Part shown: piece after piece, positions 6,435-14,065 of the stretch
Position numbering within the stretch: the first letter of the stretch is position 1
Layout: each line of letters starts with the position of its first letter
From: a virus
Reading direction: 5' to 3' (one strand)
DNA length: 46,116 nt
Virus record (IMG/VR): IMGVR_UViG_3300012964_000014
Location: 1-46,116 of that record
The notes under the pieces: generated by a model
The model's input: only the letters and a program-made list of their open reading frames with translations
What the model was told of the DNA's origin: nothing
Database searches by the model: none
Translations under genes and position numbers: made by a program

Positions 6435-6617
6435 ATGAAAAATACTACTGTCCAATTACCTAAACTTAAAAATATTTCTTCATTTCAAACAAGTGAAATC
6501 GAATATGTTAATACAGATTGTGAAAAAGAAGAGACTATTCTTTCTTTTTCGATTGAAGAAATTCTATCGTTTTTAAGGCATCATATAAATCCTTCAAATC
6601 GTAACCCTCAGACTTAA
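6435..6617 (+). CDS. SOS-box-controlled small protein, antirepressor candidate
   Basis: 60 residues from ATG 6435; AAGGAG at 6419-6424 is ten bases away, which rules out the GTG at 6426. The protein is acidic with no recognised domain: an N-terminal polar part, a CEKEE stretch and a helix (FSIEEILSFLRHH). Its last 83 bases overlap the 3' end of the convergent CI-like repressor gene. With a LexA box at its promoter, the layout recalls phage 186 tum, a LexA-controlled antirepressor, but no similarity is claimed. The transcript would also be antisense to the repressor mRNA. Confidence 0.6.
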   Translation: MKNTTVQLPKLKNISSFQTSEIEYVNTDCEKEETILSFSIEEILSFLRHHINPSNRNPQT

Positions 6618-6954
6618 TACTTTTGAGGGCTTTAATTTCTTTTATGTCTAACATTTTAGCGAGTTCCCTTACTTTTTGCTCTAATTGATTACTATATACT
6701 TCATCTCCCGAATTTTCATGTACACTATAGGTTGTACCTTCGTGATTTTTGAGATAATCTCTTCCCATTAAATAATCAACACTACAGTTAAAAATATTAG
6801 ATAGTTTAATAAGGCTATCGGGGTCAGGAGAACTATATCCGGTTTCCCAATTACTTATAGTTGTTTTTCCTACACCTATCTTTTTGCCCAATTCGGTTTG
6901 ACTTATTTTTTGTTGAGTTCTTAAACTTTTTACCATACTTCCTATTATAGACAT
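6535..6954 (-). CDS. CI-like lysogeny repressor (HTH_XRE)
   Basis: 139 residues; GGAGG is six bases before the start. Residues about 5-62 form a lambda-type helix-turn-helix (LRTQQKISQTELGKKIGV, then TTISNWETGYSSPD and SVDYLMG). The remaining 75 residues are charged and helical, probably for oligomerisation. There is no LexA-like S24 peptidase domain, so RecA-stimulated self-cleavage is not expected. Divergent from the Cro-like gene with two matching operators between them. It should hold the rightward early promoter off in lysogens. Confidence 0.85.
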   Translation of the reverse strand: MSIIGSMVKSLRTQQKISQTELGKKIGVGKTTISNWETGYSSPDPDSLIKLSNIFNCSVDYLMGRDYLKNHEGTTYSVHENSGDEVYSNQLEQKVRELAKMLDIKEIKALKSIKSEGYDLKDLYDALKTIEFLQSKKKE

Positions 6955-7005
6955 GTTATTCCTCCCAAAACAATTTTAAATCAAATTTATTCCAACTACA
7001 ACATT

Positions 7006-7022
7006 TTTGGACTTAATCCAAA
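7006..7022. promoter_or_regulatory. operator candidate 1 (TTTGGA-N5-TCCAAA)
   Basis: A perfect 6-bp inverted repeat with a 5-base spacer between the divergent repressor and Cro-like genes. It shares the TCCAA/TTGGA half-site with the operator at 7058-7072. It lies near where the leftward repressor promoter should be; I could not place that promoter confidently. Confidence 0.6.
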
Positions 7023-7049
7023 AAAATCAAACTTTTTTCAAAAAACATA

Positions 7050-7078
7050 TTGACTTGTCCAATAAAATTGGATATACT
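7050..7078 (+). promoter_or_regulatory. early rightward promoter with operator 2 in its spacer
   Basis: TTGACT (7050-7055) and TATACT (7073-7078) are separated by exactly 17 bases. The spacer contains a perfect inverted repeat, TCCAAT-AAA-ATTGGA (7058-7072). Repressor bound there would cover both hexamers. This is the expected lytic promoter for the Cro-like gene and the early region. Confidence 0.8.
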
Positions 7079-7118
7079 GTACAAGCAAGTTGAACATTCA
7101 ACGAAAGGAGTGTTAATA

Positions 7119-7364
7119 TTGGGCAAGTATTCTATATATGTCAACACAGAAGTTTTAAGGCGTGAAAGATACGCTAAACATATCACAATGGCTCAAATGG
7201 CTAAATTACTTGGGAAAAAGAGTGAATCATCGTATAGTAATTTAGAAAAAGGAGTAGTTGAACCTAAGATATCAGACATAATTACAGTTAGTAAAATTCT
7301 GCAAAAACCTTGTAATATTTTTTTTAACCTCGAAGTCCAAGAATCTTGTACACAAAGCGCATAA
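7119..7364 (+). CDS. Cro-like HTH regulator (TTG start)
   Basis: 81 residues. The start is TTG at 7119, with AAAGGAG (7104-7110) eight bases upstream; longer frames begin inside the promoter. An XRE-type helix-turn-helix lies at about residues 10-65 (HITMAQMAKLLGKKSESSYS, with NLEKG). Transcribed from the early promoter and divergent from the repressor, it probably acts as Cro or as a co-regulator of the switch. Confidence 0.75.
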   Translation: MGKYSIYVNTEVLRRERYAKHITMAQMAKLLGKKSESSYSNLEKGVVEPKISDIITVSKILQKPCNIFFNLEVQESCTQSA

Positions 7365-7383
7365 ATTTGAAAGGGGCATAATA

Positions 7384-8070
7384 GTGAACAAATCATTAGC
7401 AGTTCAAAAAACAATAAGCATAATAGAACAAAAAGGACAAGCAATAACAACAAGTCGTAATGTGGCTGAAATTTTCAAGAAAAATCACAAACATGTCATG
7501 GAAGCAATTAGAAATTGTGAAGCAAGCGAAGAATTTGTTCGGTCGAATTTTCGACTCACCGAATATCTAGATTCTCAAAATAGGATGCAACCAATGTACT
7601 ACATGACAAAAGATGGATTCGCAATGTTAGCATTCGGATTCACTGGAAAAGAAGCAGCAAAATTCAAAGAAGACTATATTAAAAAATTTAACCAAATGGA
7701 ATCAACTCTCCGTCAAAAGCAAACGCAACAATGGCAAGAAACCCGACAAGACGTAATCGAAGCAGATAAAAACATGAAAAGCACAATAAAAGCCTTCATC
7801 GACTACGCATATCGTCAAGGTAGCAATCACGCAGATAAGTATTACAAACATTACGAATCCTTGGCAAATAAGGCAGTCGGCATAATTGACAGCCAGAGGA
7901 GCTACTCGAATAGCAATTCATTATCGGCACAGGTTTTCGTAATGGGTATTATAAGCAAAGTTGTTATCGATGAAATGGCAAAGGAAGTGCCATACAAAAA
8001 TATTTACAAGGATGTTAAGGCAGAAGTAGAAAGATTTAGTCAGTATTTCCAACCACAGTTATCACATTAA
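7384..8070 (+). CDS. Rha-family phage regulatory protein / antirepressor
   Basis: 228 residues from GTG 7384, with AAAGGGG upstream. Residues about 15-110 match the Rha (pRha) domain: TTSRNVAEIFKKNHKHVM, then NFRLTEY, YYMTKDGFAMLAFGFTG and FKEDYIKKFNQME. Rha proteins are early phage regulators, often acting as antirepressor-like factors or interfering with lytic growth. The C-terminal half is helical and polar with no known domain. It is the second gene of the early rightward transcript. Confidence 0.85.
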   Translation: MNKSLAVQKTISIIEQKGQAITTSRNVAEIFKKNHKHVMEAIRNCEASEEFVRSNFRLTEYLDSQNRMQPMYYMTKDGFAMLAFGFTGKEAAKFKEDYIKKFNQMESTLRQKQTQQWQETRQDVIEADKNMKSTIKAFIDYAYRQGSNHADKYYKHYESLANKAVGIIDSQRSYSNSNSLSAQVFVMGIISKVVIDEMAKEVPYKNIYKDVKAEVERFSQYFQPQLSH

Positions 8071-8092
8071 ATTATCAAGGTACGGCACTCAC

Positions 8093-8137
8093 ATAGTTTT
8101 ATCACAACACACCATAAAAAATCAAGATAAAAACTAT
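8093..8137. repeat. inverted repeat in early intergenic region
   Basis: ATAGTTTTATC (8093-8103) pairs with GATAAAAACTAT (8126-8137) with one bulged base, around a 22-base loop. It lies after the Rha gene and ahead of the small early genes. It may be a weak terminator or an operator. Confidence 0.4.
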
Positions 8138-8147
8138 ACAAAATATT

Positions 8148-8190
8148 AGTGTCATTTTCGTGCAGTTACGAAAAAGATTAAATATGTGCA
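8148..8190 (+). promoter_or_regulatory. repeated leader motif, copy 1
   Basis: AGTGTCATTTTCGTGCAGT followed by a purine-rich stretch and AGATTAAATAT occurs upstream of the small gene at 8221. A closely similar block in the same order and spacing lies at 8479-8520, upstream of the next small gene. This suggests a shared regulatory site or RNA leader. Confidence 0.4.
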
Positions 8191-8220
8191 ATTAGAACAA
8201 TTAATCGGGAGGTGGCTAAC

Positions 8221-8463
8221 ATGGCAAGGGGTCGAATAAATTTTGATACTGACATAATATTCGAAAGTTATATATCGGGAGACTCAGTTCCTAAGACGAC
8301 AGAAGAAATTCGGAAATATTCCAGGGGGAAAGCACCATTAAAATTTGTTAGCGATAGTATTCCGGCAGGTAGATACAAATTGGTAGAACTGCTTAAAGGC
8401 AACATTCCAATCAAAGGGCATGGGATAAGTGAAATTACTGCAATGGATAAAACGGCAATTTAA
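8221..8463 (+). CDS. small early protein, function unknown
   Basis: 80 residues from ATG 8221, with GGGAGG eight bases upstream. The N-terminus is basic (MARGRINF) and the middle polar (TTEEIRKYSRGKAPLKFVSD). No helix-turn-helix, metal site or membrane segment is obvious. It is expressed early, downstream of a duplicated leader motif. Confidence 0.6.
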   Translation: MARGRINFDTDIIFESYISGDSVPKTTEEIRKYSRGKAPLKFVSDSIPAGRYKLVELLKGNIPIKGHGISEITAMDKTAI

Positions 8464-8478
8464 AAAGTGTACAAATTA

Positions 8479-8520
8479 TGAGTGTCAAATTCGTGCAGTA
8501 TTTCAGGAAGACTAAATATA
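8479..8520 (+). promoter_or_regulatory. repeated leader motif, copy 2
   Basis: AGTGTCAAATTCGTGCAGT followed by AGACTAAATAT, corresponding to the block at 8148-8190. It lies in the short gap between two small early genes. Confidence 0.4.
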
Positions 8521-8534
8521 GGAGGAACTAACAA

Positions 8535-8696
8535 ATGAAAAACACAGCCAATGAACCAATTTTCAGCGAACAGATCCAATCACTCGAAAAGTTCGCAAAC
8601 AAAGGTAAAAGCGAGAGTGCCATTAAAATTTTGGCAAGCGTAAATATGCTCGTAGCTATGCATTACAAAAGGTATATAAGCAAAAAGAGAACATAG
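8535..8696 (+). CDS. small early protein, 53 residues
   Basis: ATG 8535, with GGAGG at 8521-8525. The sequence (SEQIQSLEKFANKGKSESA, ending KRYISKKRT) is helical and basic at the C-terminus. It is too short for a family call. The site and position between two similarly built genes support it. Confidence 0.5.
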   Translation: MKNTANEPIFSEQIQSLEKFANKGKSESAIKILASVNMLVAMHYKRYISKKRT

Positions 8697-8752
8697 GTAA
8701 GCACCATATCTAGCTATTTTTCAAATTTAAATTCAAATGAGGAGGAAATTAT

Positions 8753-8923
8753 ATGTCACCAAAGTTGAGAGTAGAAAACAATCTACATATGGATATTATG
8801 CCAATACAGTATGAGAAAGCAAAGGAATATGTAGAAAGTCTAGGATTCCGTGTAAATGAAAAAAGCCCTGATGCAGTGATTAGGGCGGTAGCAAAAGCAG
8901 TTAAAGAGTTTGGACAAAACTAA
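8753..8923 (+). CDS. small early protein, 56 residues
   Basis: ATG 8753, with GAGGAGG just upstream. It contains an alpha/beta-looking core (YEKAKEYVESLGFRVNEK) followed by SPDAVIRAVAKAVKEFG. It could be a small DNA- or protein-binding factor. No family recognised. Confidence 0.5.
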   Translation: MSPKLRVENNLHMDIMPIQYEKAKEYVESLGFRVNEKSPDAVIRAVAKAVKEFGQN

Positions 8924-8941
8924 TTAACTTAACAAAATACT

Positions 8942-9106
8942 ATGCATCTATTTTATAAGGTGGATGCGGATACGTCAAGGGAGACTGCGAGGAATATGGC
9001 TAAAATACGGGTTGCATTTGTAAAGAAGATTAAGCAGAAAGAGGACAAGCAGTTGGTGTTGTTGGATGGCAAGAGTGACAGGATTGATTATAGGAAACTT
9101 AAATAA
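8942..9106 (+). CDS. possible small basic protein
   Basis: 54 codons open from ATG 8942, but that ATG has no ribosome binding site. The in-frame ATG at 8996 (MAKIRVAFVKKIKQKED) has a weak GAGG nearby and may be the true start. The product is Lys-rich. The frame fits the dense packing of the region. Confidence 0.35.
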   Translation: MHLFYKVDADTSRETARNMAKIRVAFVKKIKQKEDKQLVLLDGKSDRIDYRKLK

Positions 9107-9127
9107 ATCTAAGGAGGAATAGGGATT

Positions 9128-9373
9128 ATGAAAGATTATGAAATAGAAATGTTAAGGAAGATTGATTCTGGTAAGAAACTTTCTAAAGCAGATTTAAATA
9201 CGTTAGTGTGGGAATTTAATAAAGTTGATAGAACCGTGGGAGAGAACAGAAGATGGTCGAGAACAGTTGATTCAATAATTGAAATCAGTGGAAGGTTCTT
9301 TAAATTGACCTGGGAAGAAGGGTTGACCGAATGTCAAGAGAACGAATTTTATGAGAAAACAGTAGAAGTTTAA
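9128..9373 (+). CDS. conserved-type phage hypothetical protein
   Basis: 81 residues; GGAGGA precedes the start. The C-terminal half (IIEISGRFFKLTWEEGLTEC, then QENEFYE) resembles a recurring uncharacterised protein of Firmicute phages, as I recall it. It is small, soluble and acidic. It lies in the early operon ahead of the recombination module. Confidence 0.6.
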   Translation: MKDYEIEMLRKIDSGKKLSKADLNTLVWEFNKVDRTVGENRRWSRTVDSIIEISGRFFKLTWEEGLTECQENEFYEKTVEV

Positions 9374-9438
9374 AAGAAAACATATGAGAAAACAATAACC
9401 ATAACGGAATGGGTGAAGAAATCCAAGGAGGAATAGTC

Positions 9439-9720
9439 ATGGTAAACATCAACCTCGAAGATATGAAAGATGTACAAGTTAAGTTGACCACAGGGGATAA
9501 TGTGGTAAAAATAAAGCTAATCAGCCGTTCTGATATGGAAGTAAACATCAAGACAACGAAGTGGAATGCTGAGTATCTGCAAGAGCAACTTGAAGCGGTA
9601 GTAGTGGACGAGCAATATCGGTATGAGTCGATGAAAGCGGAGTTGGACAAGGCTCATAAGAGGATTGAGGAGTTAGAGGATAGACTTAGTAATTCAGTTA
9701 GATTTTGTAGAGCTATTTAA
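9439..9720 (+). CDS. hypothetical protein with C-terminal coiled coil
   Basis: 93 residues from ATG 9439, with AAGGAGG upstream. A beta-rich first half (VQVKLTTGDNVVKIKLISRS) is followed by a predicted coiled coil (ELDKAHKRIEELEDRL). It sits directly before the Rad50-like ATPase gene. Function unknown. Confidence 0.6.
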   Translation: MVNINLEDMKDVQVKLTTGDNVVKIKLISRSDMEVNIKTTKWNAEYLQEQLEAVVVDEQYRYESMKAELDKAHKRIEELEDRLSNSVRFCRAI

Positions 9721-9750
9721 TTACATAAAATATTAGGAGGATGTTTAAAG

Positions 9751-11211
9751 ATGAAAATATCCAAGGTGAGTTTTAAGAATATATACGGAATCACAGAAAG
9801 AACAATTACCCCGGGTGATGTAAATATTATCAGCGGTGAAAATAAACTAGGTAAAACATCCATACTTGATGCAATACAAACCACAGTAAGCAATAAAGGT
9901 CTTAGACCACGCATTATTCGTAATGGTGAAACCGAAGCAGAAATGATAATAGAGACTGATACGGGACTTGAAATTAATAGATTGAAGAGGTCCGAAAAAT
10001 CGGATTCGGTCAAGGTAACACAACAAGGTCAAAAGGTTTCTTCCCCTGAAAGCTATCTGCAAACTTTATTCTCCACGGAACAATTCAATCCTATTAAGGA
10101 TTTCCTTGATAAGAAGCCACGAGAGAAAAATAAAACACTTCTTTCTATATGCAAGATAGACTTCCCACAAGAGAGGTATGTCGAAGAGTTCGGAGAACTT
10201 CCGACGGATTATGATTCAGGTTCACATGTGCTTGAAAATCTCGAAAGGATACAGAGTAAAAACGGCAAGTATTACAAGGATAGAGAGGATAATAACAGGA
10301 TTATATCCCACAAAAGAGCTACAGCGGAAGAAATAAAGCTTACGCTACCAGTTGGATACAATGCAGATGATTATAGGGATATTGACATATCAAAGCTTTA
10401 TGAAGAGTATCACAAGGCGCAGGAACATAATAAACAAATCGAAAACATAGGTACAGAAGTTACGTTAAAGAAAGCTGAAATAGAAAGCGTAGAGGGACGT
10501 TGTGAAAAGAAAGTAAAGGACATTACAGATTTTTGTGAGTTCCAAAAAGTTAGCAAAAAGAAAGAAATTGATGATATAGACGAGCAAATCAAACAGCTAG
10601 AAATCAAGAAAAAGGGCATCCAAACAGAAATAGAAGGACTTGACGATAAACGTGATTCGGATATTGAGACTAATAGAATAGCTAGGGATGAATGGATCTT
10701 AAAATCTAAGTCGCAAATTGAAGAAAAAGAAGCACAACTTGAAACTATGAAAGAAATTGATGCAGAACCTCTTAAAGTAAAGGCTGATGAAGTTGCGAGC
10801 ATGAAAGAATATTTGAGGGATTATGACAGAGTAGAACAAATTAAGAAAGACATTGAGGAGCTTAAAGTCAAGTCGGATGCACTTACAACAAAGATTGAGA
10901 AAGCAAGAAATTTGCCTGGCATCCTGCTTGCTACAGCTAATATGCCAATACAGGGCGTAACTGTGGAAAATGGAGAGATATTAATTAACGGATTGCCTAT
11001 AGAGAACTTGAACGAAGGTGACAGTTACAAGATAGCAATAGAAATCGCTAAGGCAAAGGCAGGAGAACTAAAAGTAATACTGGTTGATGGATTTGAAAAG
11101 TTCTGCACAAAAGAGAAGAATCTATTTATCGAAAAGGCAAAGGAATCAGGCTTACAGTTCTTTATAACAGAAGTTAGTGACCACGAAGAATTAACAATAA
11201 TGACTATATAG
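9751..11211 (+). CDS. Rad50/SMC-like AAA ATPase of the recombination module
   Basis: 486 residues; AGGAGG precedes the start. An N-terminal ATPase half carries Walker A (GENKLGKTS, residues 29-37). A long central coiled coil (about 190-400) follows, and the C-terminal half has Walker B (VILVDGFE at about 442). This is the split ABC-ATPase plan of Rad50, SbcC and SMC proteins, much shortened. Such phage ATPases work with nucleases in end processing or replication. It is directly followed by a RecE-like nuclease and an annealing-type protein, so a processing complex on phage DNA ends is likely. Confidence 0.85.
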   Translation: MKISKVSFKNIYGITERTITPGDVNIISGENKLGKTSILDAIQTTVSNKGLRPRIIRNGETEAEMIIETDTGLEINRLKRSEKSDSVKVTQQGQKVSSPESYLQTLFSTEQFNPIKDFLDKKPREKNKTLLSICKIDFPQERYVEEFGELPTDYDSGSHVLENLERIQSKNGKYYKDREDNNRIISHKRATAEEIKLTLPVGYNADDYRDIDISKLYEEYHKAQEHNKQIENIGTEVTLKKAEIESVEGRCEKKVKDITDFCEFQKVSKKKEIDDIDEQIKQLEIKKKGIQTEIEGLDDKRDSDIETNRIARDEWILKSKSQIEEKEAQLETMKEIDAEPLKVKADEVASMKEYLRDYDRVEQIKKDIEELKVKSDALTTKIEKARNLPGILLATANMPIQGVTVENGEILINGLPIENLNEGDSYKIAIEIAKAKAGELKVILVDGFEKFCTKEKNLFIEKAKESGLQFFITEVSDHEELTIMTI

Positions 11212-11220
11212 GAGGCTATT

Positions 11221-12012
11221 ATGGAACTTACGAGAGAGAATTATTTTTCCCCAGAGGCAAACAAAAAGTATATGTCAGTAAGCCGTTTTAAAAATTACAT
11301 ATCTTGTGAAGCTATGGCAAAGGCAATTGACGAAGGTAAATTTACTCCAGAGCAAACAGATAGTATGTTGCAGGGCAGCTATATTGATGCTTGGAACAAT
11401 GGCGAATTGGAGGAGTTTAAACAGAATGAAGGATATAAACTTATATCGAGTCGGGGTGCTACTAAGGGAGAGCTTAAGGCAGAGTTTAAGAAGATTGGCG
11501 ATTGCATAGCTACCCTTGAAGAGGACGAACTATGTATGGAGTATTTGAAAGGAGAGAAGCAGAAGATATTTACGGCAGAGCTTTTCGGGATACCTTGGAA
11601 GATAGCAGTAGATAATCATTATCCTGAAAAGGGTAGATTTACGGATCTGAAATGTATGCAAAATTTTGAATGGTCTTACAGTCCACTAGAACAGAGGAGA
11701 GTTAGTTTTGTTGAAGCATGGAACTACCATTTACAGATGGCTATATACAGAAAAGTTATAGCCCTTGCAACAGGGGAATACTTAGAACCACTTATAGTGG
11801 CTGTGACTAAGCAGGATATACCAGACAAGGCTATAATCACCTTTGAGCAATTAGAATTACAGGAACAGCTTAATAGAGTAGAAGAGCATCTTGACAGAAT
11901 TATGGCGGTTATAGATGGCGATATCGAACCACATAGATGCGGTAAATGTAAATATTGTCGCATGACAAAGAAGTTAACATTGCAGGATATTAAGCACCAT
12001 TACAATATTTAG
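11221..12012 (+). CDS. RecE/Cas4-like PD-(D/E)XK exonuclease
   Basis: 263 residues; AGGAGG overlaps the upstream stop region. Residues about 18-35 (MSVSRFKNYISCEAMAKA) match the start of the phage PD-(D/E)XK family related to RecE (DUF3799 type). The nuclease core has Asp131 in KIAVDNHY and DLK at 142-144. A downstream Gln-containing helix (WNYHLQMAIYRKV) and a C-terminal Cys cluster (CGKCKYC) follow. These enzymes resect double-stranded ends to give single-stranded DNA for annealing. Position between ATPase and annealing-type protein fits that role. Confidence 0.85.
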   Translation: MELTRENYFSPEANKKYMSVSRFKNYISCEAMAKAIDEGKFTPEQTDSMLQGSYIDAWNNGELEEFKQNEGYKLISSRGATKGELKAEFKKIGDCIATLEEDELCMEYLKGEKQKIFTAELFGIPWKIAVDNHYPEKGRFTDLKCMQNFEWSYSPLEQRRVSFVEAWNYHLQMAIYRKVIALATGEYLEPLIVAVTKQDIPDKAIITFEQLELQEQLNRVEEHLDRIMAVIDGDIEPHRCGKCKYCRMTKKLTLQDIKHHYNI

Positions 12013-12024
12013 GAGGAGTTTACA

Positions 12025-12873
12025 ATGAACGAATTAGCAATTATAAATCAACAAAATGTACCACAAAGCATTATAGATAGCATGACACTTGACATTGCAA
12101 AGAGTACGCTTGAAAAGATTAATTCTTTTCATACGATTATTAGAAATACCCTAAACGATAAAACTGATTACGGAATTATCCCCGGTACAAATAAGCCAAC
12201 ATTGCTTAAGCCAGGGGCTGAGACAATATGCATGTTATTTGGTTTAACAACCACAATAGAGATTCTGTCTATTGTTCCAGTTCAATTATCTAAGGAAACT
12301 GATTTTGTATCCTACACAATAAAATGCAAGCTATACAAGAATGATTATGCCGTTTCCGAGGGTGTAGGTACATGTAATTCCTTTGAGAAAAAATATAAGA
12401 GTCAGGATGCTCTTAACGTGGCAAATACCATAATGAAGATGGCAGAGAAGAGAGCCTTAGTAGATGCAGTGTTGCACGTTGCTTCTTTATCCGCTGTATT
12501 TACCCAAGACATTGAGGATATGCAGGATTACGAACATAAAGAAACAGTTGACAATATGACCGTTGAAGATGCAGCTAAGATGAAGCTTAAAATAGGCAAA
12601 CATAAAGGTGAATTGCTCGGGGAAGTGTGCAAATCTGATCCGGGTTGGATTAACTGGTTCCTTGAAAATGGACGTGATGAAAAGGTTAAAAAAGCTATTC
12701 AAGTGCTTGCTGATGCTGTTAATAAGGCTAAAGCGAATAAGAAGGCTAAACAGGATGAAGATACAAAAGAAACACCACCTGTTGATACAGAAACTGGAGA
12801 AATATTAGACGAAAATTCGCCTGAGAATACACCTGAACTGGTAACAGAGAAGTTACCATGGGATGTTAAATAA
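12025..12873 (+). CDS. single-strand-annealing-type recombination protein with ExoX-C-like C-terminal domain
   Basis: 282 residues; AGGAGG precedes the start. Residues about 35-165 (DYGIIPGTNKPTLLKPGAET, then GVGTCNSFEKKY, KMAEKRALVDAVL and FTQDIED) belong to a phage family usually found beside exonucleases, which I take to be recombination-associated. Residues about 190-225 (LKIGKHKGELLGEVCKSDP, then WINWFLENG) look like the small C-terminal domain of exodeoxyribonuclease X/DUF3820. An acidic tail ends with PWDVK, similar to tails that contact other replication proteins. The DnaQ nuclease lacking this domain is the next gene. Confidence 0.65.
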   Translation: MNELAIINQQNVPQSIIDSMTLDIAKSTLEKINSFHTIIRNTLNDKTDYGIIPGTNKPTLLKPGAETICMLFGLTTTIEILSIVPVQLSKETDFVSYTIKCKLYKNDYAVSEGVGTCNSFEKKYKSQDALNVANTIMKMAEKRALVDAVLHVASLSAVFTQDIEDMQDYEHKETVDNMTVEDAAKMKLKIGKHKGELLGEVCKSDPGWINWFLENGRDEKVKKAIQVLADAVNKAKANKKAKQDEDTKETPPVDTETGEILDENSPENTPELVTEKLPWDVK

Positions 12874-12891
12874 AAATATGGAGGAAACAAA

Positions 12892-13458
12892 ATGATATAC
12901 ATGGCACTAGATACAGAAACGACCGGGTTTGCTCCTGGTCAGATATGCCAATTAAGTTATATAGTTTTTAATGAAAGTAAAGTATTAATCCGTTTTAATA
13001 GATTCTATAAGGTTGAAAGTGTGGATGAAGGGGCAAGCAATGTACATGGGTTAACCGTGGATAAATTAGAGGAACTATCTGGTGGGCTGGATTTTTCTGT
13101 TGATATTGGCGGAGTAATAGAGTGTTTGGTGGCAGTTGACAAGATATTTATTCATAATTCTCCTTTTGATATTAGATTTATGAATGCAGAGCTTGAAAGG
13201 CTAGGTATAACTTTTGATTTTGACAAGAAAGCATACTGCACCATGAATCACCACACGGACATAATCAAGCTTCCTTCTAAAAATGGAAGAGGATATAAAT
13301 GGCCAAAACTTTCAGAAACTCTTGACTATTACAAAATATCACAAGATTTAATTTTGGACGAAACAAAAAAGTTATTTGCTTGTGAAGATACAGGTTTGCA
13401 TGATGCTAGGTTTGATGTAACTGGCTTATATTACATAGTTAAGAATATGCAACTTTAA
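12892..13458 (+). CDS. DnaQ-like 3'-5' exonuclease
   Basis: 188 residues; GGAGG is close to the start. All DEDD exonuclease motifs are visible: ExoI DTETTG at residues 7-12, ExoII around IHNSPFDIRF, and ExoIII with HDARFD near the C-terminus. This family removes nucleotides from 3' ends, in proofreading or recombination. It follows the annealing-type protein that carries an ExoX-C-like domain, suggesting the two act together. Confidence 0.88.
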   Translation: MIYMALDTETTGFAPGQICQLSYIVFNESKVLIRFNRFYKVESVDEGASNVHGLTVDKLEELSGGLDFSVDIGGVIECLVAVDKIFIHNSPFDIRFMNAELERLGITFDFDKKAYCTMNHHTDIIKLPSKNGRGYKWPKLSETLDYYKISQDLILDETKKLFACEDTGLHDARFDVTGLYYIVKNMQL

Positions 13459-13470
13459 GATAACCAACAA

Positions 13471-13492
13471 GGCCACGGCTAAAACTGTGGCC
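13471..13492. repeat. hairpin between recombination and small zinc genes
   Basis: GGCCACGG and CTGTGGCC pair with one G-T around CTAAAA. No T run follows, so it is more likely an RNA-processing or attenuation hairpin than a full terminator. Confidence 0.5.
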
Positions 13493-13513
13493 TGTGAAAG
13501 GGGAACAATACAT

Positions 13514-13675
13514 ATGACAGCATGCAAAATGGAAGGTAAAACAAAGGTACAGGACAGGCAATGTACGCTGTGCAAGCATGAGAAACTTGATCTGGATGAT
13601 GATGTAGAAGGTAGATGTGAATTGTGTATGACGCTGTATTGTAAGCCTTATTTTGAACGGAGGGTGCAGAGATGA
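13514..13675 (+). CDS. small cysteine-rich protein
   Basis: 53 residues from ATG 13514, with GAAAGGGG ten bases upstream. Two CxxC pairs (CTLC, CELC) plus further Cys suggest one zinc site. It overlaps the next start by four bases, so the two are coupled. Function unknown. Confidence 0.6.
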   Translation: MTACKMEGKTKVQDRQCTLCKHEKLDLDDDVEGRCELCMTLYCKPYFERRVQR

Positions 13676-13908
13676 TAAGAGGACATGTGTCTACCAGCTC
13701 TAAAATGATATGCATTTGGTGCGGAAAGGTTACTTTCACATATATAGATTTTGATGAAGGTATTTCGATTAATGTGCCGTGTTGTAGAGAACATGAAGAC
13801 GAGGTAAGAAAGTTTGACAAGATAATGACAGCACATTTGAGATTGATTAAAGCTGAGTTGAAAGCATCAGAAAATTACGGAATTGAGAACGAAAAGAATA
13901 ATGGGTAG
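13672..13908 (+). CDS. small CxxC protein
   Basis: 78 residues. The ATG overlaps the upstream TGA and has CGGAGGG upstream. It has CIWC near residue 14, a CC pair followed by REHEDE near residue 37, and a helical C-terminus. A single zinc site is likely. It lies in the replication operon; role unknown. Confidence 0.6.
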   Translation: MIRGHVSTSSKMICIWCGKVTFTYIDFDEGISINVPCCREHEDEVRKFDKIMTAHLRLIKAELKASENYGIENEKNNG

Positions 13909-14053
13909 AATACCTGATTGTAAAGAATATATGATCGCTTTATATCTTTCTCGACAAATCGAGTGGGATGCACGCGAACATGAAGATTGGGAATTACCTC
14001 CGATTGAAGCTATTCGAGATTATTTAGAGCAATACCCATTAGATACACCTTAA
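13901..14053 (+). CDS. small acidic protein, 50 residues
   Basis: ATG 13901 overlaps the end of the preceding gene, and the ribosome binding site is weak. The sequence (YLSRQIEWDAREHEDWELP, then EAIRDYLEQYPLD) reads like a real helical protein with varied composition. It ends just before a large inverted repeat. Confidence 0.45.
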   Translation: MGRIPDCKEYMIALYLSRQIEWDAREHEDWELPPIEAIRDYLEQYPLDTP

Positions 14054-14065
14054 TTTTGAATTCTG

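Noticed and set aside
6535-6954. SOS-cleavable repressor
   Set aside because: The 139-residue protein has no Ala-Gly cleavage site or Ser/Lys peptidase dyad of the S24 family.
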